Below are positions 1 through 9,787 of a DNA stretch of 15,542 bases, one piece after another. Under the pieces are notes generated by a model. The model worked only from the letters and a program-made list of their open reading frames with translations. It was not told the DNA's origin and did no database searches. Numbering within the stretch: position 1 is the stretch's first letter; each line of letters starts with the position of its first letter. The DNA comes from Smittium culicis (taxonomy: Eukaryota > Kickxellomycota > Harpellomycetes > Harpellales > Legeriomycetaceae), in assembly GCA_001970855.1 (NCBI GenBank), contig LSSN01004313.1, forward strand, positions 1 through 15,542. Direction: 5' to 3'. The position numbers were made by a program, and so were the translations under genes.

Positions 1-23
1 TCGATTAGAATCAACTTTGAAAC

Positions 24-146
24 TTGTAGAAAATCGGTTGATACATTTAGAATTGACTTTGGGTTGTACTTATGTAATATGAAAAAAAAAATTTTCTGCC
101 GCGTCACGAAATTTTTTTTTAGAAATTGTTTGGGCGTTTTCTACAA
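24..146. repeat. Inverted repeat in left-edge segment
   Basis: Positions 24-33 (ttgtagaaaa) are the exact reverse complement of 137-146 (ttttctacaa). The same 1-200 stretch contains several loose copies of a motif like tgaaactt-tagaaatt-ga, near 17-45, 38-62 and 148-172. This suggests decayed tandem or fold-back repeat DNA. No protein was recognised in any frame. Confidence 0.4.
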
Positions 147-341
147 TCGAATGAAACTTTTAGAAATTCGATTGCAAAACCCTGTAGACTCCGAGAGATT
201 TTAAAAAAAAATTAAATCTTAGAATTCAAGAAATAAAATTTTTTCTATATTTTTATTCATGATTTCTAATATATTCATATTTTTATTTCTATATTTAAAT
301 GACTATATAATTGACCTTTGACTTAGATTCGCACTAATAAA

Positions 342-384
342 AATATAAAATGGCCCTTTTATAAAGAATTTGCCATTTTATATT
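342..384. repeat. Perfect 13-bp hairpin
   Basis: Positions 342-354 and 372-384 are perfect reverse complements (aatataaaatggc against gccattttatatt) around a 17-base spacer. The stem includes a GGC/GCC end, which makes it less likely to be a trivial AT palindrome. Its function is unknown. Confidence 0.55.
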
Positions 385-554
385 ATTTACTGATATGTTT
401 AAACCTTTTACGTGAGGTAGACATCATTAAATTTAATTTATTAAACCAATTATGTTTATCTTTTCTGAGAGGCAGAATGTTTCTGATCTACTAAATCTAA
501 CAAACTAGATTCAGATAAAATACAATAGTCACTAGGCTCGATCATTTATTGGTA

Positions 555-680
555 TATGATAGTTTAGCTGCAAATAATATATTTGCTTACAAATGGTTGA
601 CGTATCATTAAATCAGCTATTTTTAATGAGTGATGTAGGTGAAGGGTTAATGTGTGTTAGATTGGAGAGATTTAAACCTT
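555..680 (+). repeat. Dispersed repeat copy A
   Basis: This is a degenerate copy of a repeat also seen at about 12676-12860. It has tagctgcaaata at 565-576 and aagggttaa at 642-650. Copy C has tagctacaaata and aagggttaa with the same 77-base offset between them. The copies lie in the same orientation. I see no coding potential, so this may be a non-autonomous element or old satellite unit. Confidence 0.5.
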
Positions 681-692
681 TCTCAGGCTGTA

Positions 693-720
693 TGGCTGTT
701 TTTGGTACCAAACATAGCCA
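693..720. repeat. Imperfect palindrome
   Basis: The sequence reads tggct...agcca at its ends with ttggtaccaa at its centre, giving a hairpin with a small mismatch region. It lies immediately between dispersed repeat copies A and B. Confidence 0.4.
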
Positions 721-865
721 ACTGCATTTAATAAATAAATTTTAATTTTGAGTCTCAAATAAGTATTGGCGCATTGTTGATAGCAACAAATACTAGATTG
801 TCAAATTATCATTAACGAATCAATAATTTCATTGCTTTAAATTGCTTACACGCAAAGTGTTAGGA
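707..865 (+). repeat. Dispersed repeat copy B
   Basis: This second copy of the repeat family matches copy C at several colinear points: tagcaacaaata at 781-792 (tagctacaaata in C), the shared 13-mer aacgaatcaataa at 814-826, and caaagtgt near 853-860. The offset between the first two anchors is 33 bases here and 34 in C. The copy is heavily diverged and shows no coding potential. Confidence 0.5.
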
Positions 866-1526
866 TCATAAAACAATAACTAACCCGTATAAAAAATTTA
901 GCCGAAAAGCTCACGCATATCTAAATAATTTCGCAAGTAAAACGTTTGGGAAAATACAAAATCAATCAATTATTGGATAATATAAAAAATTCTGGTAGTA
1001 ATTGGATGAATTTAGGCGTATTTTAGCTGACAAATGGGCAGAGGGGAAACAGGGATACTAAGAATTCATTAGCTGGTAATGATTATAAATGTGATTGGAT
1101 AGAGAATCCTACATCTGTTGCATACACTAAGGTTGAAACTTTATACAATACAATAATCGGATTTTATATCTAAATACTTATTTATATGTGTCTGATATTT
1201 GTATATTTGCTCATTTGCTTCTTGTTTGTTTCTATTCTTTTCAACTCTTTTATTATTTCTCTTTACATATATCCCTTACTATTTGTAGTCTATACATCGT
1301 CTTCATTCACCATCATATCTTATTGGAGTTTTTTTATAAAGTTTCAGTTCAATATTGCTTCAAAAATTAAAAAAATTATTATTTTCCCTCTAAATATCCT
1401 CTGGCTATACTCCATCAGTTAATAACGCTATATAATTATTTCGCGTATATAGTTATTCGCAAACATTTATTCCTATTTGCCATTTATTTGCTTTCTTTGA
1501 CAGCTTAAGCTCTATTGTTTACCTGT

Positions 1527-4140
1527 ATGAATGGTGAGGTTGCTGCTAATTCTCATTTAGGGCCTTCTGAAAATTCGATAACCCAAAATACCGAGCTACT
1601 CACCAATTCTATTAAAGAGCCTGGTTCTTCTATATTGAATAATATCCATTCTCAAAAAAATTTTCATTCTCCGTCTTCCAACTCAAATATATCTGCTCTG
1701 TCTCTAGATTTACAAGCTACTACTGACCAGTTGCATTCCAGAAAGCGCCAAAAATTATCACATCTAAACCTTTCTGAAAACACAGCCATAATGAAAGCTT
1801 CTCCATTAGATTCCATAAAAGTTGCTGGAGAACCTCAATTAAGCTCAACAGACCCTAGGGTGGTTATTAGAAAGCCCATTTTTAAAGAACAGGAGACTGT
1901 CCGATTAATTTTACAGCAGTTATGGGATCTTGGGTTTAGGTATTTTTCTACTAATATACAATTTATACTCAATGCCTCCCCTTTATTCAAATATTCATTT
2001 TTTTTTAACCATCCTGTTAGAGATAGCTTCCATAAATTACAAGACGAATCCGGTTACTTAATGGAAGAATCAATTGTCTACGATTTTAAAAAATCTATTT
2101 TAAACGGAAGCTGGAAAAATTCTATCGACATTTTGAATGAGATTTCGACTAGCTCAAAAGTTAACAAACAAACTATTCTTTTTAAAATCAAACGTCAACA
2201 ATACTTGGAAGCTCTCGATTCTAAAAATATTAAATCTGCCTTAACTATTCTACAATCTGAGTTATCCGCCCTTAGCTCTGACCCCGCTGAACTATTGTTG
2301 CTTACCAGGTATGCTCATAATAATATACATTCCCTTATTTTTTTTAATTTTTACGACTTTCTTTCTTCACAAGGCTTATAATGTGCTCAAGCCAGAATCA
2401 GTTTCGTAAAATGGCTTCTTGGTTTGGTAATGTAGAAAAAACTAGGCAGGATTTAATCGACTCTTTACATGGTAATTCTCAAACCACCTAAAATTTAACT
2501 TTTGCAATTCATTATTAATATACATATATTCTTATAAAATTAAAACCTTAATTCCACTTTACTTCAATTTTCAAACAGAACATTTTTCTTCAAACTTGAT
2601 GATCGGCCCTCAAAGGCTTCAGACTCTTTTTACCCAAGCTGTAGAATATCAAAAAAATAAATGTGATTACCACGTCTCTGAAGATAAAATCACTCTTTAT
2701 AGCAATCATTCATGCAAACAGTAATTATTTAATCTACTTACCCTTCTTCCAAGCTTGATCTATATTTATTATTAAATTTATAGAAAGCTGTACTTTAAGG
2801 ATGACTATAGCCATTCGCTCAATGATCATAGCGACGAAGTTTGGTATGTCTCTTTTTCGAATAATGGAGACTTCCTGGCATCTGGGTCAAAAGATAAAAA
2901 AATTATTATATGGGAAACTACTGTAAATTTTTTTCTTTTTTATTTTTTCCTTTTTAATTTTTTTATAATATTTATCACCCTACTTATTTTAATTAGAACT
3001 ACACTCCGCTACATATTTTGAGCGGTCACGAAGACGCAATATCTTGTCTCTCATGGTCTCCTAATGACAAGTTTTTAGTCAGCTCAGGAAATGATATGAA
3101 ACTAAGAATCTGGGATATTGATGTATTTCCTTATTAATTTTTTTTTATACCACCATTTAATGATTGTATCCCTTGTTTAGATTAAGAATCAAACTTTTTA
3201 TTTACTTTTCTAAATTTTATTTCTTTTTCATTTTTTTATTTTATTAGACTGGTACATGTATAAAAACTTTATCTAAACACACAGAACATGTTACTTCTGT
3301 CAAATGGCTCCCGGACGGAAAGCATTTTATCTCTGGAGGACTAGATAAAATGTTGCTTTTGTGGGTAATTTTAATTAAATTTTTAATACTTTATTTCAAG
3401 AAATCGTTAGGTTAAAATAGAAAATTTATATTAATCTTAATTATTTTATACAGAATGCCGACGGTGAGGTGGTTTATGAATGGGATTCTCCCAGAGTACA
3501 CGATTTAGCTGTTGGTAGTGACGGCAAAAGCATTTTAGTAGCAGATAACGAGAATTCTGTTATATTGTTTAAGCTTAATCAAAAATCTCCAATAAAGTAA
3601 GATTGATATTAATTAAAATTTGAATGGTTATTTATTCAAGTATTAATATACTTATAATTTTATAGAGTTTTTAAGGAAACTGGGAGTATAATGTCAATTT
3701 ATTTCGCACGCGACTGTAAACACTTTTTGGTTAATACTATACATGACCAGCTAAACTTATGGGACATTGAAAGCAGTAGTATCCAAACAACATACCACGG
3801 ATATAAATACGGGAAATGTGTGTCTAGATGCGGACTAGGTGGGCCTAACGAATCTATAGTTTACTGTGGAACTCCAGGTTTTAATTTAATAATTTTTTAA
3901 TCTAATATTAATTATTTTATATAAAAATGTATACTTCATCTTAATATATCATTATTATAATTATTCATTTGCCTCAAATTAATAGAAGGTGGTGTCAATT
4001 TGTGGAACAGATATAGTGGAATCTCTATGCAAATATTGTTCGGGCATGTCCGAGGCGTAAATAGCTGTAGCTATTTTTACTCTACCAATAAACAACTCCT
4101 TGCAACTGCCAGCGATGATCACACTATTAAAATATTTTAA
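1527..4140 (+). CDS. WDR26/Gid7-like GID/CTLH ubiquitin ligase subunit, 10 exons
   Basis: This gene encodes a 610-residue homologue of WDR26 (yeast Gid7), a scaffold-type subunit of the GID/CTLH E3 ubiquitin ligase; that role is known for the family and inferred here. Exons are 1527-1939, 2021-2308, 2374-2471, 2579-2720, 2784-2922, 2997-3122, 3248-3364, 3454-3596, 3666-3877 and 3986-4140. They sum to 1833 bases with every junction in frame, and all introns are GT-AG, 63-125 bases long. The first in-frame ATG after the stop at 1506-1508 is at 1527. Residues 1-115 are Ser/Asn-rich with a basic RKRQK at 72-76, a possible nuclear signal. LisH lies at about 121-152, CTLH at about 158-217 and a CRA-like region at 222-296. 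Seven WD40 blades occupy about 325-610; blade 2 is the clearest (SGHEDAISCLSW, then LRIWD). The protein stops right at the end of the last blade (TIKIF). Length is close to human WDR26. Family assignment is firm; exact junctions are inferred. Confidence 0.9.
1940..2020 (+). other. Intron 1, stop-free and frame-preserving
   Basis: This 81-base intron has donor gtattttt, an internal tactaat branch-like site and acceptor cctgttag. It is a multiple of three and has no stop in frame, so an ORF caller reads straight through it and adds 27 residues inside the LisH domain. Removing it restores a normal LisH helix pair (LWDLGFR followed by DSFHKLQDESGY), which is the reason for calling it an intron. 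Confidence 0.85.
3878..3985 (+). other. Intron 9 with weak donor
   Basis: This intron of the WDR26-like gene runs from donor gttttaat to acceptor ttaatag. The donor departs from the gta of the other eight introns. If retained, translation would reach a stop at 3898-3900 and lose the end of blade 6 and all of blade 7. Splicing joins G|AA to encode Glu560 and continues GGVNLWNR, as expected for a WD repeat. Confidence 0.8.
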
Positions 4141-6122
4141 TTTTCTTTTATCTATTTGCCATATAAATTTTTATGTATTTTCGTACCATTAATTTATTGA
4201 AATGTATTCTTTTTATTATTAGATTAATCATTTTATATTTAAATTATAACAGCAAATATCTTGATTGCTATTTATATTTAGTTTTTAACTCTTTAAACCA
4301 TACATCGATTTACCAAAAAAAATATAGACATAGAAGATAAGAGCGTATGAATTATTAAACTATAGAGATATATAATATATGTATAATGAGCAAATAGTCA
4401 AAAAAATGTAAAACATATGAGCGACTTGCAGAAAATGGAACTTACATATATGCTAAATCCAGAGAAAAAGCCAATAATTTAATGATTCTTATTATTAGCA
4501 GTTAAAAATTTGATAAATTTAAAAAAGAAATTCTTATGAGAAAATTCAGGTAGATGTTAAATTTTACATAGTTTTATAGTTTCGTATTTATATTTTAATG
4601 GGGAAACACGTATTTTGATCACTATATTTATTGATTATTCTTATTCATTCTATAATGCCCTAATTTGAATTTAGGGCAGTTAAATTATATTCTATCTAAA
4701 TAATATTATTAATCAGGGTGTGTATATATCAATTAATTGTCTAATAAAATTTAATTATTAATATTAACGTTATAAAATCAGGAAAGTATTACTGGTATTC
4801 AAAACAAATGATTGAAAACGATATTTATTTATTAAATTTCTACATCTGATCGATGATAGCTTTATTTTGATTGAATTATTCCTATAAAAAAATAATAATT
4901 TACAAATGATACCAAGCTCAATTGCAAAACAGATTTTTTTATATAAAATTAAAATAATTGTAGAATTATTCAATGATTATTGTTCCTAGTTTAATTGATA
5001 TGAACTAATTAATCTCACATAGTTTATCGGATCAACTATTAATTTTGTTTCCTATTTTTGATTTAAATTATATATAGCTTAGTATAAATAATAATAATTA
5101 CATGTTTATGAAAAAAAAGTCATAATAATAAAGATTAAATGACCTAATGCAAATTAATTGATTTCATTGAATAATTTTTTACATTATTTCAAAAAGTGAT
5201 TTTTTTAGATGCCATTTTTTGAAAATAAATATCAATGATTTTAAATGATTTTTTACTCGTATATTAAATATATAACAGACTTGTATTAATACAGATATTT
5301 ATATAATAAGAAAATAATTGTTAAATATTTTTTAAAAAACTATTTTACCCTCATCATTTATAGAACAGTTCAAACTTTTCAATATCTATACAAATAAAAA
5401 AACTAAAATTAATTTTATTTGTAGAGTATATAAGAATTAAGCTATTTATGAGTTTAGATATTCAAAAGTTTAAATTTAGTACCCGGAAAATTAATTGTGC
5501 TTAACTAGCTACAGGTTCAATCCATGTTATCAAAAAACTAGAATTAATTTGATATAATTTTAAACCTTGTCAGAAATATAATTCTATCAATGGCTTATTA
5601 GTGTATATTAAATAAGTATATGTGATTAGAATAGATGTTAAGCCTTTAGGAAGATCGATTGTACTGAATTTCAAAAAAATAAAATACGGATAAATTTGAG
5701 TATTGAATTCAGTTTCGTGACATATGATAAATACAAATTCAATCACTGAGCGAATATAATTTATTATATTTCAAAATCAGGAAATATTAAGATTGCTATA
5801 TTTTATTGGATAAACAAACGTATTCAAAAACCAATAAAAATTTAGTATGTAAGCAAATTATGTAACTGAAAATTTATTTTATATTATAATACTGAAAGTA
5901 GGTATTATGATATCATCATTATATTATTATTTAAAAAAGGTAAACAACCAGCTTAAAAAAATATTTTCTCTTTAAAATTTTATTTGATAATTCAAAAAAA
6001 TTACAGAAGACGCCGACTCCTAGCTTATTATACTTTTCACAACAGTAAAGCAGTAGTTGCTCAAAATATAACATTAATTCGAAGAGGAGAATTCTTTTGT
6101 AATTAAAAAAGCCCGATAAACA
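4141..6122. other. AT-rich intergenic region
   Basis: No gene is supported here. Short frames on the minus strand at 4770-4973 and 5931-6131 encode Ile/Phe/Asn/Lys-rich strings typical of random AT-rich DNA. The segment directly after 4140 should contain the 3' untranslated region of the WDR26-like gene, though I see no clear AATAAA signal close to the stop. A GC-bearing hairpin sits at 4656-4678. The last 100 bases may hold the left end of the DIRS-like element, but I could not place its boundary. Confidence 0.6.
4656..4678. repeat. Compact 8-bp hairpin
   Basis: tgccctaa (4656-4663) and ttagggca (4671-4678) are perfect reverse complements around a 7-base loop. It stands about 515 bases downstream of the WDR26-like stop codon in otherwise very AT-rich DNA. 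Its function is unknown. Confidence 0.45.
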
Positions 6123-6618
6123 GATTTCCATGTCTACCCAGAGCTTATCGAGGCTCTTGCCTCAATCAATAAGGATTATATCAGCAAACTGTTGAATGAG
6201 ATATGCAAAAAAACTCAATATACGGTCGTTCAAGAAGTATTTCGATGAACTATTATCCAAAATAGCTAATTAATTATGCTTCAGCAGCAGTTTTGAAAGT
6301 GAACTCTACTCAACACAATACTTAAACCGCTTTTGCGCAAGCCATCAGGGCGATCTTTTTGTACGTTCACAGCAGGATCCAGGTTATTCCCCGATATCAC
6401 AGTCGACAACCTGTACATTTTGATCAAATAATTCAATACATCCCTGATGACGAACATAGTTTCGATCGTCTTTCAAGCAGATTAGATAATATAAATAAAT
6501 GAATCAGCTTACCAGAAAACCGCCTAAGCTCATCAATTCAGAATCAAAGCTGCTCATGGATCAAGAAAAAAATGACGCCCTAATTTTCAGTAAGAAGTCA
6601 GAGAAGCACCAAGTATAA
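6123..6618 (+). pseudogene. Gag-like region of DIRS relic
   Basis: Two plausible coding remnants lie here in different frames. One at 6123-6248 reads VYPELIEALASINKDY and ends at a TGA. The other at 6535-6618 reads SESKLLMDQEKNDALI and ends at a TAA. Their position just upstream of the DIRS reverse transcriptase and their hydrophilic character suit the Gag-like first ORF of DIRS elements. There is no catalytic motif to confirm this, so the assignment rests mainly on position. Confidence 0.45.
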
Positions 6619-6799
6619 GTAATCCCTTACGTGATCGCTATTAAGCAGGTGCTTAAGACAGTATCCTATGAAATTCTGATACGATGCCGAATGCCGAAAC
6701 TGCTATTTCGGCAACCGCCACAAGCAACCACGCTCATTCGTCAAATTTTTGCGCAAGAGGGTGGCTCCACGTTTGCGAGTAACATTAGAGACATATCAG

Positions 6800-7897
6800 A
6801 CACCCCTGTAGTTGGATATTTCGCGGTATTTTGGTATGCGTGAAAAATACTCAGACATCAAATTTATTCGAAACATTGTTGATAAGGGGTTCCAGATCCA
6901 GTTTAGGGATCTGTATTTAGCATCTACGGTTTAAGAGGAGAACATAACAAGTATTTTTATAGTGTGGCGCTACTTGGACGGTATATTATCATCAAAGCTA
7001 TGCTATCATCTCGAAAAAGATGATTGAAGTTTCACTACAAAGCCTACAGGAAAATTACTTTGATTGGTTCTGCCGCCGTCGTTGAATTCACAGCGTCAAA
7101 AGAGTAGCTCAACCGTGAGGCCAATAAGATCATTAAGAAGGAATTAGACCTATTTCTTACTTAGAAGGTGATAGAATGTGTAAGGAACCGAAACTCTGGA
7201 TCTTACAGCCATCCGATCGACATCCCCAAGAAGACATGTTGGCTCATACCTACCCTAGACTTGAGGAAACTGAACATACACGTCGAAGAGCTAAGCTACA
7301 ATATTTATTTTCTCGCCTAAAAATGTCAATTGAACAGGAGAAATGTTTACATGACTTTTCTAAACCTAGAATACGCGTTCATTCACATCATGAGAAAATA
7401 TTTGCAAAATTTATTTTCAACTATATTAGTAAAGGAAATAGTGCCAATTCAGACTGCTCCCGTTCGGAATTTCTCCCAGACTACACAGATTTATCGAGTA
7501 TCTCCGACCGATAATTTCATGTGAGAGACTACGCAGCATCAAAAATATCGCATATCTGGACGACATCCTAATCGTTAGAGATTCGACAGAGGCATTTGCA
7601 AGGAATATGAGCCTAGTATTCTCCAAGCTGACGAAGCTGGAAAACAGAATAAAGTTAGAGAAGCCTTTGACGACGCATTATCAGCCGATAATCCACCTTG
7701 ATATGTATAAAAATTCTGGGAACAAGAGCTTCGGGATTAAATCCTCAAAAGTCCGAGACCTTCTCAAAGAAGCTGTGAAGCTATTTAAAGTTATCCCGAA
7801 GTCGTTAAAATCATTGCGAGCATTTTCAATGGCTATGCTCCCGGGTATCCTCATGCTGGTACGACTTTTGGAACTATTGAACAATAAATTACTATAA
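6800..7897 (+). pseudogene. DIRS-type reverse transcriptase, frameshifted
   Basis: This is the remnant of an RNA-directed DNA polymerase. An entry segment (FIRNIVDKGFQIQF, in 6836-6930) is followed after a frame change by DIPKKT...LDLRKLNIHVEE (7219-7293) and FLNLEYAFIHI, the eroded counterpart of the motif-A D..DAF block. The frame then shifts near 7425-7445, and a longer open stretch (7445-7897) carries LPFGISPR and the catalytic YLDD box at 7553-7564. That stretch continues into a thumb-like region with SKVRDLLKEAVKL and LRAFSMAMLPG, as in DIRS polymerases. The YLDD aspartates are intact, but at least two frame changes and several stops make the copy non-functional. The spacing of motifs matches the DIRS family rather than Copia or LINE elements. 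Confidence 0.85.
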
Positions 7898-8850
7898 AAA
7901 AAAATTTTAAATCGATGGTAACACTAACAGAGCCTGCCAGATAGAAAATTTTGTTATGAAAAGACTAATTAGAAGCCATTGATGGTCAATCGTTTTTCAC
8001 AGAGACTCCGAATCTAGAAATCTTTACAATTTAAGAAAAATCTTTTGAGTTATAGTTTTTGTCTCCAAATTCTACTCATGAATCTATGTCTTTCGGAGTT
8101 GTTGATGAAGTTTAACTCTAAAGAGCTATTAAAGATATCACCACTCCTGCTTTATAGTGTCTTTCACAGTTCGGTATTTATCGACTCAGACAATACAACC
8201 ACTCTAACATATACGAATAATTTTGGTGGAACAACTTTCTCGAAACTGCTATAATTTCTAAATAATTACGAAACAACTGTATAGAGACAATTACACGCTC
8301 TCAGGCTAATCAATTTGCGTCTTTTTTATATACGACGGATACATCGAGCCAAACTAGCTCACAGAAGGAATGGACAATATCAAACCATACGCTCTCGAAG
8401 GTAACAGGCTTTTTCAGACCACACGAATTAGACCTATTCGCGTCGAGAGTAAGCATATTCTACCAAAATACTGCAGCTGATTTCTCAAAAACGGAAATAT
8501 AGGTCAGAACACCTTCTTCAATTTTTCAGATTTAGCTAGCCCCTATTGTAGACGCACATGGAGTCTGTTATCTCTGGAAGTATGGAAGGTTCGCAGAGAG
8601 CGCTTTAAGATCACTTTAATTTTCCCGATATGGATATAGGCGATGTGGCACCCGTGCATAAAAAATTTTTAGGTGACCAGCAATTTTCTTCTGAGGCAAC
8701 GACTTTGATACAAGTTCCATAAAGCGGAAAGTCACCGCTATTTCCAATAAATAATGACGCTCGATGGCGTGGATTATCAGCGTCGTTTTCTCGAAATTCA
8801 AATCCTTGTGTCTTGCGCCAATGACTGTATCCTTTCAAATAATTGACATT
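7898..8850 (+). pseudogene. DIRS RNase H and downstream domain, degenerate
   Basis: Downstream of the polymerase are scattered blocks typical of the DIRS RNase H module. ETPNLEIFT (about 8004-8030) is where family members continue into the first catalytic Asp; here a stop follows instead. VFIDSDNTTTLTYTNNFGGT lies at 8174-8233 and RPHELDLFASRV at 8416-8451. A further block around 8535-8640 reads VWKVRRERFKITLIFPIW, matching the segment some DIRS elements carry after RNase H. The blocks lie in different frames with several stops. Apparent minus-strand ORFs at 8611-8838 are shadows of this decayed sequence. Confidence 0.7.
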
Positions 8851-9120
8851 TCAGACGTCTTTCGAGATACATTTTTATCCAAAGGTGCTTTTTAGACAGG
8901 AGAATATCATGAGATAATACAGCCATATCAAAAACACAGTTCATCAATTTTCTGGCCGATATCAATACTTTGGACAAGCTAAATGCCGGAATATAAAGGC
9001 TTAAAAATTCGCACTGCTGAAGCTAGCTGAAAACTCCACAGAATTGTCGAGCAATCCGATGCTTGTCGGGTTTAAAAATACATTGGGCGAACTTCAATTG
9101 AATCTTTTATAAGAATGGTC

Positions 9121-9746
9121 CCAGATATAACACCAGTATTAGATAAACTTAAAGATTGGGGTCTCACACCTGAACACACAATCAAGCGATTAACTTACAA
9201 ATTATTTTGGCTTCTATCAGTAACTGGATCTCTAAGGTCCAGAGATATACATAGGATCGACAAATAGCGGATCCACGTTACCCAAAGGGTGCTAGATTTG
9301 GTTATTGTAACTCTCAAAGAAAAAAGTACTGACCGGCGAATAGTTAAGACCTATAAAATTGCTCTTCACATAAACCCAATATTATTTCCAATACTGGCAT
9401 ACTTGGTTTACAATAAAGGAATGTTGATATCCTTTGACAGACCCAACATACTAACAATAGAAAGTGAGCTTTATACATACAGTTAAGGTTTCTGAACTTC
9501 AAGCAAAAGAAACTGTCTGTAGATAGCATTTTCAGATACATAAGATCAGAATCATACTTAATAAGCCGCAGCCCAAATAAATTAATATTCAACGGTAGAG
9601 CTATCAAAGAAACACTGTCGGAAAGCTAAAGTGCAATATCTTCTGAAATATTTCTACACACCTTTTGGTCGAACTATGCCATCTTTGATACATACTATCG
9701 ACTCACAAGAAATTCCTTGAATAACTTGACCGAGTCGATTCTATAA
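9121..9746 (+). pseudogene. DIRS tyrosine recombinase, degenerate
   Basis: This is the decayed integration enzyme of the element. A helical segment beginning PDITPVLDKLKDWGLTPE (9121) leads to LLSVTGSLRSRDIHRID, the counterpart of the first catalytic Arg box of tyrosine recombinases. The frame contains a TAG at about 9265 and continues to 9486. It then shifts; LSVDSIFRYIRSES (from 9513) and the C-terminal TFWSNYAIFDTYYRLTRN block, ending at TAA 9744-9746, lie in another frame. The Tyr-Tyr pair in that block is where the nucleophilic tyrosine is expected. I could not find the His-x-x-Arg box; the region around 9560-9650 where it should be is eroded. Confidence 0.75.
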
Positions 9747-9787
9747 TTCGGAGTAATTTAACATGACTTCTCTTATGTATAATTTTT

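Larger units (their letters stand above)
1..1526. other. Upstream AT-rich noncoding region
   Basis: I see no supportable gene here. A short open frame at 1186-1422 encodes an aromatic and Ile/Leu-rich string that looks like chance reading of pyrimidine-rich DNA; it lacks any recognisable domain. The stretch holds a 10-bp inverted repeat (24-33/137-146), a 13-bp perfect hairpin (342-384), a palindrome (693-720) and two degenerate copies of a dispersed repeat (about 555-680 and 707-865). The pyrimidine-rich 1186-1503 segment directly precedes the WDR26-like gene and probably contains its promoter and 5' untranslated region. It ends in a tract resembling a splice acceptor (ending at 1503), so an intron in the 5' untranslated region is possible. 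Confidence 0.6.
6123..9746 (+). mobile_element. Degenerate DIRS-type tyrosine-recombinase retrotransposon
   Basis: The segment carries, in order on one strand, a Gag-like stretch, reverse transcriptase, RNase H with its conserved downstream domain, and a tyrosine recombinase. That order is diagnostic of DIRS-order retrotransposons, which integrate with a tyrosine recombinase rather than a DDE integrase. Every module is interrupted by stops and frame changes, so this copy is dead. Visible anchors are DIPKKT and LDLRKLN (near 7219-7290), QFRLLPFGIS (from 7445), YLDD (7553-7564), SDNTTTLTYTNNFGGT (to 8233), RPHELDLFASRV (8416-8451), LLSVTGSLRSRD (about 9211-9246) and the recombinase tail ending at 9746. 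Base composition is clearly more GC-rich than the flanks. A strong inverted repeat lies just after the 3' end and may be part of the element. Exact termini are not determined. Confidence 0.85.

Noticed and set aside
1010..1140. Possible transposon-protein scrap around gctgacaaatgggcagag
   Set aside because: The translation ADKWAEGK looks vaguely like an RNase H tail, but it stops at once and has no supporting context.
1186..1422. 78-codon open frame with a membrane-protein-like composition
   Set aside because: It is pyrimidine-rich DNA read as Ile/Leu/Phe, with an overlapping frame of similar length, no homologous domain, and a position immediately upstream of a real gene.
1515..1526. TTG start four codons before the ATG of the WDR26-like gene
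   Set aside because: The gene is nuclear and eukaryotic, and an ATG at 1527 is available; the TTG is an artefact of permissive start codons.
4770..4973. 67-codon minus-strand frame
   Set aside because: Ile/Asn/Lys/Leu-rich chance reading in an AT-rich spacer, without domain or context.
5510..5535. tRNA-like T-arm (ggttcaatcc) near 5513-5525
   Set aside because: No matching acceptor stem, D-arm or anticodon arm could be built upstream, and the T-stem has a mismatch.
7426..7884. Minus-strand open frames of 66-67 codons over the reverse transcriptase
   Set aside because: They are antisense shadows of the DIRS polymerase frame, which carries LPFG and YLDD motifs.
8611..8838. Minus-strand frames of 75 and 61 codons
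   Set aside because: The plus strand here matches the block after RNase H in DIRS elements; the minus frames show no family features.
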